A stretch of 64,000 nt of DNA, from assembly GCA_937766455.1 (NCBI GenBank), contig CALLXD010000021.1, positions 1 to 64,000 of the forward strand, read 5' to 3'. This DNA is from Vicinamibacterales bacterium (GTDB taxonomy: Bacteria > Acidobacteriota > Vicinamibacteria > Vicinamibacterales > UBA8438). How positions within the stretch are numbered: position 1 is the stretch's first letter; every line of letters begins with the position of its first letter. Made by a program: the position numbers and the translations under genes. Shown in pieces: positions 37,376 to 46,550 of this stretch. Under the pieces are notes generated by a model that saw only the letters and a program-made list of their open reading frames with translations, had not been told where the DNA came from and did not search any database.

Positions 37376-38227
37376 CTAGCGGACGATCGCGGGCATCTCG
37401 ATCGGCAGATCATCCCGATCCCCCCACTCTTTCCAGGACCCGATGTAGTTTCGTACGCGGGGATAGCCAATGAGTCGGAGAGCCAGATAACTGTGAGCGG
37501 CACGATAACCGCCCTGGCAGTAGGTCACGACCTCTTTGTCTCTGGTGACTCCCGCCTCGCTGTACATTCCATGCAACTGGTCTGCTGACTTGAACGCCCC
37601 GGTCTCATCCAGGTTCCGCGTCCACTCGATATGGACCGCCCCTGGCACCGCGCCACCCCGCTTGGCGCGCACCGTCGTCCCGCAGTACTCGCCATCTGTC
37701 CTGGTGTCGAGGACAGCGACATCCGACGTCTCCAGCCGATCGCTCAGGTCTCGCCATGTCGCAAGCCGCTCTGCGTCGGCGCCGACGACCCACCCACTGG
37801 CGCGGGGCTTGACCGCCTCCACACTCTCGAGACCACCTTCGCGCCGCCACGCCTCGACGCCCCCGTCCAGCAGACGCGCGTTGGGGTGCCCGAAGTACTC
37901 GAGAAACCAGAACGCACGCGCGGCGCGTATGCCCGACTGCTCGTCGTAGACAACAACCGGACGAGTCGGCTCGACGCCCCGCGACGCGAGCAGGTGCCCG
38001 ATCATCCAGGAAAACGCGGCGAGCGGAGCCGGGCTGGTGTCAATCAAGCTGAGCCCGAACAGATCCAGATGCACGGCGCCCGGGATGTGGCCAATCGCGA
38101 ACTGCTCAGCCGGTCTGAGGTCCAGCAAGACCGGTGCAGTGGGCGCGTCGATGCTGTCGGCCAGCTCGGCCGGGGCAATCAGCAGATGGGGATTCTCGTA
38201 TCCCTTCGGATTGTCGTGTGGTCTCAT
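37376..38227 (-). CDS. Thiosulfate/mercaptopyruvate sulfurtransferase (two-domain rhodanese)
   Basis: From ATG 38227 the 283-residue protein has two rhodanese domains. The N-terminal one (LLDLRPAEQFAIGHIPGAVH) is inactive, and the C-terminal one carries the active-site loop CQGGYRA with its Cys. The six-residue loop is typical of thiosulfate sulfurtransferases. It moves sulfane sulfur between thiosulfate or mercaptopyruvate and acceptors. The longer frame up to 38353 has no family match. Confidence 0.9.
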   Translation of the reverse strand: MRPHDNPKGYENPHLLIAPAELADSIDAPTAPVLLDLRPAEQFAIGHIPGAVHLDLFGLSLIDTSPAPLAAFSWMIGHLLASRGVEPTRPVVVYDEQSGIRAARAFWFLEYFGHPNARLLDGGVEAWRREGGLESVEAVKPRASGWVVGADAERLATWRDLSDRLETSDVAVLDTRTDGEYCGTTVRAKRGGAVPGAVHIEWTRNLDETGAFKSADQLHGMYSEAGVTRDKEVVTYCQGGYRAAHSYLALRLIGYPRVRNYIGSWKEWGDRDDLPIEMPAIVR

Positions 38228-38315
38228 TCGGCAAAGCCCGTTTCTGAACGAGTACTTCGGCCATTTTCGCACAAGGTGACCTGCCCGGGGGTCACCAGCG
38301 TCTCGTCGAATGCGG

Positions 38316-39659
38316 CTACAGAAACGCGTATCTGAGTACGAACAGCACGGCAAAGACGTAGACGAGCCCGTGCGCTTCGCCCGCCCGCCCGGTTGCGATC
38401 TTGAGCAGTGCGTAGGAGATGAAACCGAATGCGATCCCGTCCGTGATACTCACGGCCAACGGCATGATGGTCAGCGTCAGGAACGCTGGTAGGGCCTCGG
38501 TCGGGTCATCCCACTGAATGTGCCGCACCCCCTTGGCCATCATTGCGCCAACCAAGATCAGCGCAGGCGCCACGGTCGGGTAGAGCGTGACCCCACCGCC
38601 TGCATCGTAGCCGCCACCAATCATGCTCACCAGCGGCGAGAAAAACAGCGACAAGAGGAACAGCGCGGCGATGACGACGGCCGTCAACCCCGTGCGCCCG
38701 CCGGCCGAAACCCCGGTAGCACTCTCTACGTAGGCCGTGACCGTGGACGTGCCGAGGGTGGCTCCGATCACGGTGCCCGCCGCGTCAGCGAGCAACGCGC
38801 CCCGCGCCCGCGGCAACGTACCGTCGCGCATCAGCCCTGCCTGCTCGCCAACCGCGACGAGCGTCCCGACCGAGTCGAACAACGCCAAGAAGAAGAACAC
38901 GAAGATCACGGAAGCGAATTCCAGGCGAAGCGCGCCAAAGACGTCGAGCTGACCGAGCGTGGGCAGGATCGAGGGTGGAAGCGCGGCCACACCCTGAAAA
39001 CTCGTGAGTCCGCAGGCCCATGCCGCGGCCGTGGCGACCCCGATGCCGACCAGAATCGCGCCCTTCATCCCTCGCGCCCACAGCACTGAGGCCACGACCA
39101 ACCCGAGCAGCGCGATCAGGACCGGAGGTGTGCGCAAGTCGCCGAGGGCCACCAGCGTGCCGGGCGAGGCGACGACGATGCCCGCCCACTGCAGCCCGAT
39201 CGTCGTGATGAGGAGACCGATGCCGGTCGCCATCGCGTGCTTCAGCGAATCCGGAATGGCGACGATCAGCCGCTCCCTGAGCCCGAACCCAGCGGTCACG
39301 ATGAAAAGCAGACCGGCAATCGCCACCCCACCCAGCGCCACCTGCCAGGGCACTTCCATGGCCACCACGACCGTGAACGCGAAATAGACGTTGTGGCCCA
39401 TCGCGGGAGCGACCGCAATGGGGTAGTTGGCCAAGCCCGCCATCAGGAGGGTAGCCGCGGCCGAGGCGAGACACGTGGCCACGAAGACGGCTCCGAGGTC
39501 GAGCCCGATCGAGCTCATGAGTGCCGGCTGCACGAAGAGGATATAGGCCAGCGTGACGAAGGTCGTCACGCCGGCCAAGATCTCGGTCCGCGGGGTGGTC
39601 CCGTGCTCGGACAAGTGAAACCAGCGCTCGAGCACGCCGGCGGTCACATGAGCGTCCAT
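38316..39659 (-). CDS. NCS2-family purine permease (AzgA/PbuG-like)
   Basis: The 447-residue protein has about 12 to 14 membrane segments. It starts with RTEILAGVTTFVTLAYILFV and carries AVAPAMGHNVYFAFTVVV (substrate region, with Gly-His in place of the common Gly-Met) and FFFLALFDSVGTLVAVGEQAG, features of AzgA/PbuG hypoxanthine-guanine-adenine permeases. TSTVTAYVESATGVSAGGRT is the conserved second half motif. It probably imports purine bases by proton symport. Its start overlaps the end of the upstream metallo-beta-lactamase-fold gene. Confidence 0.92.
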   Translation of the reverse strand: MDAHVTAGVLERWFHLSEHGTTPRTEILAGVTTFVTLAYILFVQPALMSSIGLDLGAVFVATCLASAAATLLMAGLANYPIAVAPAMGHNVYFAFTVVVAMEVPWQVALGGVAIAGLLFIVTAGFGLRERLIVAIPDSLKHAMATGIGLLITTIGLQWAGIVVASPGTLVALGDLRTPPVLIALLGLVVASVLWARGMKGAILVGIGVATAAAWACGLTSFQGVAALPPSILPTLGQLDVFGALRLEFASVIFVFFFLALFDSVGTLVAVGEQAGLMRDGTLPRARGALLADAAGTVIGATLGTSTVTAYVESATGVSAGGRTGLTAVVIAALFLLSLFFSPLVSMIGGGYDAGGGVTLYPTVAPALILVGAMMAKGVRHIQWDDPTEALPAFLTLTIMPLAVSITDGIAFGFISYALLKIATGRAGEAHGLVYVFAVLFVLRYAFL

Positions 39660-40442
39660 TCGTCCTCGTCCTTGTTCTCCCGCACCCGCCCCTCGTCACG
39701 CAGCTTGATCAGATGCGCGAGACACGCTCTCGCGGGCGAGCACAAGGAGTTCCGGCTTGAGGCCCTGATACAGACGCTCCACTATCGCATCCGGCAGTCG
39801 TGCGCCGGCCCGCATCGCGTCGACGACCTGGCCCTCCCGCCGTTGCCGGTGTGCGATGTATCCGTCGATGACCTGTCCCGGGTCGTCGATGACGGGCCCG
39901 TGGGCCGGCAGCATGCGCGCCGGCCGCAGGTCACGGATCCTCCGAAGCGAATCGAGGTACAGGGCCAGGCTTCCCCCACGTGAACTGGGGATGACGACCG
40001 AGCTCCCGAGTATCACCAGGTCGGCGGAAAACAGCGTGCCATCCGTCTCGTCGAAGAAACACAGGTGATCCGGCGCATGACCCGGGGTATGCACGGCTCT
40101 CAGCACCCCGCTCCCGGCCGGGATGAGGTCGCCATCCGCGATGGACCGGAATTCAACCGACTGTCGGCTGTCGCGCTCAGGCCACGGCATCTTGCAGAAC
40201 GCGGCCGCGGGCCACCGCGCCGCAATCGGGTCGCAGCCGTCGGCATGATCGGGGTGGGCGTGGGTCACCAACACCTGTGCGAGCGAGGCTGCGTCGAGTG
40301 CGCTAGCGAGCGCGTCGAGATGCGAGGCATTGCCGGTAGCCGCGTCTATCAGGGTCGGCGTTTCCCCCGAAATGAGATAGGTGTTGTTGCCGGCGCCGGT
40401 GTACGGCCCTGGGTTGTCGCCGGTTACGAGTGTGATGTGCAC
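39644..40442 (-). CDS. Metallo-beta-lactamase-fold hydrolase (LACTB2-like), 3' frameshift
   Basis: The protein (GTG 40442) begins HITLVTGDNPGPYTGAGNNT and has the zinc motif THAHPDHADG, then HTPGHAPDHLCFF and PAHGPVIDDP. LACTB2-like proteins are hydrolases or ribonucleases. The main frame ends early at 39696, but one base less near 39722 restores VLAHLIKLRDEGRVRENKDE and an end at 39644, which is the normal family C-terminus. The open frame also reaches a TTG at 40490, with a TATAAT on the minus strand at 40495-40490. Confidence 0.85.
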
Positions 40443-40483
40443 GGAAGGCCTGAGGGGATGTCTTGGACGAAGCGGCGAAAACG

Positions 40484-42103
40484 ATGACAATTATACGCGT
40501 GCCTGATCTCCCAGAAGAGTCGTTTACGGAAGACGAGCGGCGTGCGCTGACGCCGTATTTCACCAACCTCGACCGGCCGGTCTTTGCCCTACGCAACCTC
40601 CCGGAAGTGGTCAAGGGCGCGTTGTTCGCCAGATACTCGCGCTCGGCCAAGACGATGCGTCGGCTATTTCTCGACGAATTCCTGAACACCGCGAACGGCG
40701 ACGCCAGCCAGATCGAGGTCGGCACCGACCGGGCCGACCGGCTCTACGGACGTATGTTCGACGAGTATGGCGACGACTCGGTCGCCCAGCTGGGCGGCGC
40801 GCACCTGGCCTGCGAGGGGGCGTCGAACGTCTTGACCAAGATCCTCGAGCGCGGCCGTCTCATGGCCTATCTGGAGCAGTCGACCCGGTATGTGCCCTAC
40901 ACCGGTCGCCCCGGAGGCCACTGGAAGTATCTGACTCCCCCGGAGCTGAACCAACACCCACTGCGGGACCGGTATCAGGCGACACTCGACGACGCATTCC
41001 AGACCTACAGCAACTGGATCGAGCCGGCCCAGGACTACTACCGGCAGCGGCACCCGCAGTCGCCGACTGATTCAGACGGGGTATACCGCGCCGCCATCCG
41101 CGCCAAGGCGTTGGACACGCTGCGCGGCCTCCTCCCGGCCGCCACTCGCTCGAACGTCGGCATCTTCGGCACGGGTCAGGCCTTCGAACAACTGTTGCTG
41201 CGCCTGCGCGCCCACCCGCTCGCCGAAGCGCGTGACTGCGCGGACCTGATGCTCCCGGAGCTCCGCCTGATCATTCCCGCGTTCCTGACGCGAGTCGACC
41301 GAGAGGACCGTGGGGTTCGCTGGAGCCGCTACCTGACCGCTACGCGGAGTGCTACCCGTGTCATCGCGGACCAGCTCCTGAATCAGGTGGATCCCGTCCC
41401 CACCCCGGAAGTAGCGCTCACGGAGTTCGACCCCGACGGCGAGGTCAAGGTGGTCGCCGCCGCCCTATACGAATCGTCCCGGCTGTCGGAGAGCCAGTTG
41501 CTGGACACGGCGCGGAAAATGGGCGCCGACGACAGGGCGGCGGTGCTGCGCGCGTACGTGGGTACCCGAACCAACCGCCGTCATCGACCTGGCCGAGCCT
41601 TCGAGCGAACAACCTACTCGTTCGAGATGCTGTCGGACTACGGTGCCTTCCGCGACCTGCAACGCCACCGTCTCCTCACCATTGAGTGGCAGGAATTGAC
41701 GGCAGAGCACGGCTACACGGAGCCCGCCGCGATCGAGGAGATCGGAGCCGGCGACGACTGGCGGCGGGTCATGGACCGAACGCGTGCGATGCATCAGGCC
41801 CTGCGCGACGAGTCCACGACGCTGGCGCAGTACGCCGTCCCGATGGCCTACCGTATCCGATACCGCATGCAGATGAATGCTCGCGAAGCGATGCACGTGA
41901 TCGAGCTGCGGACCGCGCCCCAGGGCCACCCAGCCTATCGCCGGGTCTGCCAGCGCATGCACCGCCTCATCGCGGAAGAGGCCGGCCACCAGGCGATTGC
42001 GGATGCGATGGCGTTCGCCGACCACTCGGCCGTTGCCCTTGAACGGCTGGGGGCGGAACGACGCTCAGCGCAGCGGCGAGAGGCACAACCGAACGGCGAC
42101 TAG
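40484..42103 (+). CDS. Tandem-domain FAD-dependent thymidylate synthase-like protein
   Basis: The 539-residue protein is twice the normal ThyX size. The N-half reads YSRSAKTMRRLFLDEF and RGRLMAYLEQSTRY; the C-half reads RTTYSFEMLSDYGAFRDLQR and HRLLTIEWQELTAEHGY. The ThyX motif RHR-x7-S-x-R-Y is split: the C-half keeps RHR, the N-half keeps the EQSTRY end. ThyX makes dTMP from dUMP with folate and FAD. Whether this double form is active is not shown. Start at ATG 40484; GTG 40499 is possible. Confidence 0.82.
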   Translation: MTIIRVPDLPEESFTEDERRALTPYFTNLDRPVFALRNLPEVVKGALFARYSRSAKTMRRLFLDEFLNTANGDASQIEVGTDRADRLYGRMFDEYGDDSVAQLGGAHLACEGASNVLTKILERGRLMAYLEQSTRYVPYTGRPGGHWKYLTPPELNQHPLRDRYQATLDDAFQTYSNWIEPAQDYYRQRHPQSPTDSDGVYRAAIRAKALDTLRGLLPAATRSNVGIFGTGQAFEQLLLRLRAHPLAEARDCADLMLPELRLIIPAFLTRVDREDRGVRWSRYLTATRSATRVIADQLLNQVDPVPTPEVALTEFDPDGEVKVVAAALYESSRLSESQLLDTARKMGADDRAAVLRAYVGTRTNRRHRPGRAFERTTYSFEMLSDYGAFRDLQRHRLLTIEWQELTAEHGYTEPAAIEEIGAGDDWRRVMDRTRAMHQALRDESTTLAQYAVPMAYRIRYRMQMNAREAMHVIELRTAPQGHPAYRRVCQRMHRLIAEEAGHQAIADAMAFADHSAVALERLGAERRSAQRREAQPNGD

Positions 42104-42105
42104 CG

Positions 42106-42630
42106 CTACTCCTCGCTACTCGACCAGAATCGGGAATACTCGTCCAGGAACGTCAGGCTCTCGAAAGAGGTCATCCGGTCAAAAAACAGCACGCCGTCCA
42201 GATGGTCCGTCTCGTGCTGTATCACCCTGGCCGGAAAGCCGTTCGCCGTCATCGAAATCGGTTTCCCGTGGCGATCAAGCGCTCGGATACGGATGTCCAC
42301 CGCTCGGGACACGCGTCCCCGAATGTCAGGAATGCTGAGACACCCTTCCCAGTCCTCCTCGACCGCCGACCCGACCTGGCTCACCTCTGGGTTGATGATG
42401 ACGACCGGTGACATCGTGCTTTCGTCGTCGTCGACGCCGGCCACGAACAACCGGATGCCCTCGTGAACTTGCGGGCCCGCCAGACCGATTCCCTGGCTGT
42501 CGTGCATCGTCTCGAACATGTCGTCGATGAGCCGCTGAATCCGAGGCGACCCGATTTCGGCGCCGTCCAGCGGGCGAGCTCGCTCCCGAAGCACCGGATG
42601 CCCCATACGCGCGACCTTTAAAATGGCCAT
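42106..42630 (-). CDS. def: Peptide deformylase
   Basis: The 174-residue enzyme has all three motifs: GIGLAGPQV, EGCLSIP and QHETDHLDG (metal ligands Cys and two His, catalytic Glu). It removes the formyl group from new proteins. The minus strand has TATAAT at 42644-42639, eight bases before ATG, and no ribosome-binding site. It is convergent with the ThyX-like gene, two bases away. Confidence 0.95.
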   Translation of the reverse strand: MAILKVARMGHPVLRERARPLDGAEIGSPRIQRLIDDMFETMHDSQGIGLAGPQVHEGIRLFVAGVDDDESTMSPVVIINPEVSQVGSAVEEDWEGCLSIPDIRGRVSRAVDIRIRALDRHGKPISMTANGFPARVIQHETDHLDGVLFFDRMTSFESLTFLDEYSRFWSSSEE

Positions 42631-42776
42631 AGATCCGAATTATACGTGAGGACCCTGGGTCACAATACGTTGGAACGAGTGACCCTGGCGGCGCCTGGGA
42701 CGCAGCCTAGCGGGAGTATGCTAGCAGCCCGTGGCCACAGTGCCACGTCGCACCGAGATCAGCGCTGGACCCCAAC

Positions 42777-43313
42777 ATGCAACTTCACGACAAGGACGGA
42801 AACTATCGTTATTGTCCGACCTGCGGCCACAACCTCGAGTCTCGTCAGCTGAAGGCTGGAGACCCGAAGCGCCTCGTGTGCAAGGAGTGCGGGTTCATCC
42901 TGTACTTGGACCCCAAGGTCGCGGTCGGCACCATCATCGCCATGCCGGACCGACGTATCGTGCTGGTACGTCGAGCCATTGAGCCGGGATACGGGCGGTG
43001 GGTATTTCCTGGCGGGTATGTGGACCGCGGGGAGGTCGTCAGTGTCGCCGCGCTCCGGGAAGCTCGTGAAGAGGCGGGGATCGCGATCCGCCTTGAGGGA
43101 CTTGTCAGTATCTATTCATACCCTGGACGACCGCCGGTGATCATTGTCTACGCCGCCACGGCAACCTCCACTGAACTGCAGCACGATGAAGAAAGTCTCG
43201 AAATTGGGACGTTCAGCCAGGACGAGATTCCCTGGGACGACTTGGCGTTCCGCAGCACCCACGAGGCGCTACAGGACTACTACGCTGGTGTCCTGCATCC
43301 ACATTGTCGGTAG
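42777..43313 (+). CDS. Zinc-ribbon NUDIX hydrolase
   Basis: The 178-residue protein has an N-terminal zinc ribbon (CPTCGHN ... CKECGFILY) and a NUDIX domain with an intact box: GGYVDRGEVVSVAALREARE then EAGI. The build is like NudC and related pyrophosphatases acting on NADH or ADP-ribose-type substrates; the exact one is unknown. Start at ATG 42777. Confidence 0.9.
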   Translation: MQLHDKDGNYRYCPTCGHNLESRQLKAGDPKRLVCKECGFILYLDPKVAVGTIIAMPDRRIVLVRRAIEPGYGRWVFPGGYVDRGEVVSVAALREAREEAGIAIRLEGLVSIYSYPGRPPVIIVYAATATSTELQHDEESLEIGTFSQDEIPWDDLAFRSTHEALQDYYAGVLHPHCR

Positions 43314-43341
43314 CGGAGCCTGGCCGCCCGAGGCAAGAGGA

Positions 43342-44508
43342 CTACTTGGCGGGGAATGTGAATTCCCGCCGCACGGCTGACGCGACGGCCTCGTCCACAA
43401 GGGGATCAACCCCCAGCGCCTGCTCGGCCGCCTCCACCTGTCGCTCTCTGGCCTTGGTGGCCGGATGTTTCGGTGTGAAGAGCGTGCAACAGTCCTCGTC
43501 GGGGATGATCGAGATCTCGTAGGTGCCGATCTCACGTGCCTCTCGGATAATCTCCTCCTTATCCATCCCCACCAGCGGCCGAAGCACCGGCATGGACGTG
43601 ACCGAATCGATGACGGACATGTTCTCAAGGGTTTGCGACGCAACCTGACCGACGGCTTCGCCAGTGACGAGTGCCATCGCGCCGCTCGCACGACCGATCC
43701 GCTCGGCAATACGCATCATCAACCGCCGGTACACGACGACTCGTAACGGAGCCGGCACTGCCAGCACGACCTGACGCTGAATGTCGCCAAAGGCCACGAC
43801 ATAGAGCCGTGTATCCAATTGACTGCGGGTGAGACGTTCCGCGATCTCAGCCACCTTGTCCTGCGAGGTGTGGGACAGAATCGGATAGCTGTGGAAGTGG
43901 ATCAGCCGCACGCGACATCCACGTTTGACCATCCGGTAGGCCGCCACGGGCGAATCGATCCCACCCGAGAGCAGGCAGGCGACCCGACCGCTGACGCCGC
44001 TGGGCAACCCGCCGGCGCCCGGCTCCTTGCGAAGGTAGCAGAAGGCCTCGTCGGTCAGGGTTTCCACGCGCACTGTCAATTCCGGTCGCTCAAGATCCAC
44101 CCGCCATCCGCGGGCCGCCTTGATTCGACCACCCAGTTGACGCTCGATTTCCGGAGACCTCAGCGGGAAACGTTTGTCAGCTCGCTTGGCGGTGACCCGG
44201 AAGCTCTCCACTTCCACATCGGCCAACTCGGCCAACGCCGTCTCGGCAATGACGTCGAAGTCGCACTTCGACCTCACCGCCTTTGAGAAATTGGCGATAC
44301 CCGGCAACCGAGACAACCGCTCGCGCACCTCGTCCCAGTGCTCATCTGACTCGTACTGCACCTCGATTCGCCCCATGAGAGACCGAATCCGGAGAACGCC
44401 GAGGTCCGCGGTCGCCGACCTGATATTGCTCACAAGCCGCTCCACGAACCATGGGCGGTTACGTCCCTTGAGGGCGATCTCCTGGTAGTGCACGATCACG
44501 GACTGCAT
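43342..44508 (-). CDS. thiI: tRNA 4-thiouridine synthetase
   Basis: From ATG 44508 (AGGAG upstream) the 388-residue protein starts SVIVHYQEIALKGRNRPWF, then has a THUMP domain and the PP-loop LLSGGIDSPVAAYRM. It ends with PDEDCCTLFTPKHP, which holds the catalytic Cys. It lacks the C-terminal rhodanese domain of E. coli ThiI, as in Bacillus. It thiolates U8 of tRNA and may feed thiamine synthesis. An upstream in-frame ATG at 44604 adds a tail not seen in the family. Confidence 0.93.
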   Translation of the reverse strand: MQSVIVHYQEIALKGRNRPWFVERLVSNIRSATADLGVLRIRSLMGRIEVQYESDEHWDEVRERLSRLPGIANFSKAVRSKCDFDVIAETALAELADVEVESFRVTAKRADKRFPLRSPEIERQLGGRIKAARGWRVDLERPELTVRVETLTDEAFCYLRKEPGAGGLPSGVSGRVACLLSGGIDSPVAAYRMVKRGCRVRLIHFHSYPILSHTSQDKVAEIAERLTRSQLDTRLYVVAFGDIQRQVVLAVPAPLRVVVYRRLMMRIAERIGRASGAMALVTGEAVGQVASQTLENMSVIDSVTSMPVLRPLVGMDKEEIIREAREIGTYEISIIPDEDCCTLFTPKHPATKARERQVEAAEQALGVDPLVDEAVASAVRREFTFPAK

Positions 44509-44670
44509 GGTGTCTCCTGGATGACGGCGATCTCGATCGTAGCGGGTACTCAGAACCCGATCCAATCGTCTGACAACCGGGCGAGTGGCGACGTCTGAGC
44601 TCAACCCCCACGGTGCCTGTATACTCCGGCGTCTCGACTGGATCGAGGCCGTGCCTCACACGCGGTAACC

Positions 44671-44676
44671 TAATAT
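44671..44676 (+). promoter_or_regulatory. Likely -10 element, leaderless
   Basis: TAATAT ends six bases before the ATG at 44683. There is no ribosome-binding site in between. Confidence 0.5.
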
Positions 44677-44682
44677 CGAAAC

Positions 44683-45219
44683 ATGCGCGACCTTATCGCC
44701 GGACTCATCGCGCTCGGTCTGTTCGTTTTCGCGCTCCGCTTGGCGTCGACTCTCCGATTCCATCGTCGGGACCGCGAACGAGAGCGCGACGAATTGTCGG
44801 CCGCCGGGCGCTCCGTGCTGGCCGAGATTCCCACACGCGACGGCCTCGAATTATTCGTGGCCGACGACGCTCACTTCTTCTGGCAGAACACGACGATTGC
44901 GAAAGACCGTATCGGACTGGTCCGCGTGCTCATCAACGGCACACCGCTCGCCTCGTATTCCGCTCAGCGTTTCGCCGCGGACGACCCGGGGGACTCGGGC
45001 TCATTCACGGACCGCCCAGAGGGCATCGCCCATGACCGATGGGATGTGCTGATTCGCGCAGACGCTGACACGTTGGTCGAATGTGGGAGCGTCCGAGAGC
45101 GGGTCTCCCAGGCGCTAGCGCGCCGCGTGTTCGACGCAGTCAGAGACGACATGGAGCGCCGCGACAGCCACAAGAAGGACCGCGACAGCCAGGCGCAGAC
45201 GGGCAGTTCGCCGGCGTAG
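44683..45219 (+). CDS. Membrane-anchored protein of unknown function
   Basis: The 178-residue product has one N-terminal hydrophobic segment (LIAGLIALGLFVFALRLAS) followed by a basic and acidic stretch (FHRRDRERERDE). The soluble domain contains FVADDAHFFWQNTTIAKDRI and LVRVLINGTPLASY. The tail is charged and probably disordered. I recognise no domain. Confidence 0.65.
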   Translation: MRDLIAGLIALGLFVFALRLASTLRFHRRDRERERDELSAAGRSVLAEIPTRDGLELFVADDAHFFWQNTTIAKDRIGLVRVLINGTPLASYSAQRFAADDPGDSGSFTDRPEGIAHDRWDVLIRADADTLVECGSVRERVSQALARRVFDAVRDDMERRDSHKKDRDSQAQTGSSPA

Positions 45220-45267
45220 GGAACCGCACCAACACCGAACCGCAGGAGGGCCACGTCAGAGCCGCAA

Positions 45268-45804
45268 CTACCACTCCTGCTCTGCCACACCTGCCCTCAT
45301 GTTGACGACTCGCGCCAGCACAAACAGCAGATCAGACAACCGATTCAAATACGCGATGACCGTCGCGTCGACTGCCCCCGCCCCCAGCCCGGCCACTCGC
45401 CGCTCGGCGCGACGGCAGACCGCCCGGGCGAGATGCACCGTCGACGCGATCGGATGCCCCCCGGGCAAGATGAATCGCTGCAACGGCGGGAGTTCCGTTT
45501 CCAAACGGTCGATCCACCCTTCAAGCCCTAGAACGTCTGCCTCTGTCGCCGTCACCTTTGCATGCCGACTGCCACGAGTCGATGGATCGGCGAGCGAGGC
45601 CCCTAGCGAAAACAGACAACGTTGGACCCCCACCAGCAATTCGGCCAGATCACGGTCGATCCCCGCGCTGAGGACGGCTCCCAGGCACGCGTTCAACTCA
45701 TCGACTTCACCGTAGGCATCCACCCGCGGCTCGGCCTTCGACACCCGCTGCCCGTCGAGCAAACCGGTCTCGCCCGCGTCGCCGGTGCGAGTGTAAATCT
45801 TCAC
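45268..45804 (-). CDS. ATP:cob(I)alamin adenosyltransferase, PduO type
   Basis: The 178-residue enzyme starts MKIYTRTGDAGETGLLDGQR (ATP-binding P-loop-like motif of the family) and has RAVCRRAERRV and YLNRLSDLLFVLAR, the PduO-type signatures. It makes adenosylcobalamin from ATP and cob(I)alamin. Its TATAAT (minus strand 45816-45811) lies six bases before ATG, with no ribosome-binding site. Confidence 0.95.
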   Translation of the reverse strand: MKIYTRTGDAGETGLLDGQRVSKAEPRVDAYGEVDELNACLGAVLSAGIDRDLAELLVGVQRCLFSLGASLADPSTRGSRHAKVTATEADVLGLEGWIDRLETELPPLQRFILPGGHPIASTVHLARAVCRRAERRVAGLGAGAVDATVIAYLNRLSDLLFVLARVVNMRAGVAEQEW

Positions 45805-45810
45805 CGGTCG

Positions 45811-45818
45811 ATTATAGT
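45811..45818. promoter_or_regulatory. Overlapping divergent -10 elements
   Basis: ATTATAGT reads TATAAT on the minus strand (six bases before the adenosyltransferase ATG) and TATAGT on the plus strand (nine bases before the mutY ATG). The two start codons are only 23 bp apart, so both promoters share these bases. Confidence 0.6.
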
Positions 45819-45827
45819 GCTCCGGTC

Positions 45828-46550
45828 ATGTCGCCACCCCTGAACTCCGACACGTCGAAGACGCCACGCTACACGCTCCCGGACACAGCGATGCGTCGCA
45901 GGTTTCGCCGGCGTCTGCTCGGCTGGTATGGCAAGCACGCCCGGGACTTGCCGTGGCGGCACACGCGAGACCCATACCGGATCCTCGTCTCGGAGATGAT
46001 GCTGCAGCAAACGCAGGTAGATCGAGTGTTGCCGAAATACGAGGAATGGATTCAGAAGTATCCCTCGCTGAAGGCTCTCGCCTCGGCACGGCCCGCCGAC
46101 GTGGTTCGGACGTGGCGCCCCCTTGGCTACAACGCGCGCCCACGGAGGCTGCACTCCATCGCTCGCGAAGTCATGAGCCAGTACGGCGGGGAGCTTCCGT
46201 CGGACGAACCGACGCTCCGTTCATTCAAGGGAATCGGTGCCTATACCGCGGGCGCGGTGCAGAGCTTCGCGTTCGGCCGCCGCGCTGCGATCGTGGACAC
46301 GAACGTGGCCAGAGTCCTGTTTCGTGTCTTTGTCGGTCGCGGCGATCGCAAGTCCAGCTTACTCAAGAAACATCTGTGGTCGCTGTCGGCCGCGCTGCTA
46401 CCCAGGCGCAATGTGTTCGACTTCAACCAGGCGCTGATGGACATTGGCGCCACGGTCTGCGTGGCCCGGCGTCCCCGGTGTCCAGACTGCCCGATGAGCC
46501 CAATCTGCGCGGCGTACCCGTTCGACCCCGATCTGGAGCACGGAAGCTAG
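45828..46550 (+). CDS. mutY: A/G-specific adenine glycosylase, short form
   Basis: The 240-residue protein has the MutY core: LPWRHTRDPYRILVSEMMLQ (with the catalytic Glu), helix-hairpin-helix FKGIGAYTAGAVQSFAFG, catalytic Asp in VDTNVARV, and the 4Fe-4S motif CVARRPRCPDCPMSPIC. It ends there, lacking the C-terminal 8-oxoG-recognition domain of E. coli MutY (350 residues). A MutT-like NUDIX gene follows with a one-base overlap. A related T/G-mismatch glycosylase remains possible. Confidence 0.88.
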   Translation: MSPPLNSDTSKTPRYTLPDTAMRRRFRRRLLGWYGKHARDLPWRHTRDPYRILVSEMMLQQTQVDRVLPKYEEWIQKYPSLKALASARPADVVRTWRPLGYNARPRRLHSIAREVMSQYGGELPSDEPTLRSFKGIGAYTAGAVQSFAFGRRAAIVDTNVARVLFRVFVGRGDRKSSLLKKHLWSLSAALLPRRNVFDFNQALMDIGATVCVARRPRCPDCPMSPICAAYPFDPDLEHGS

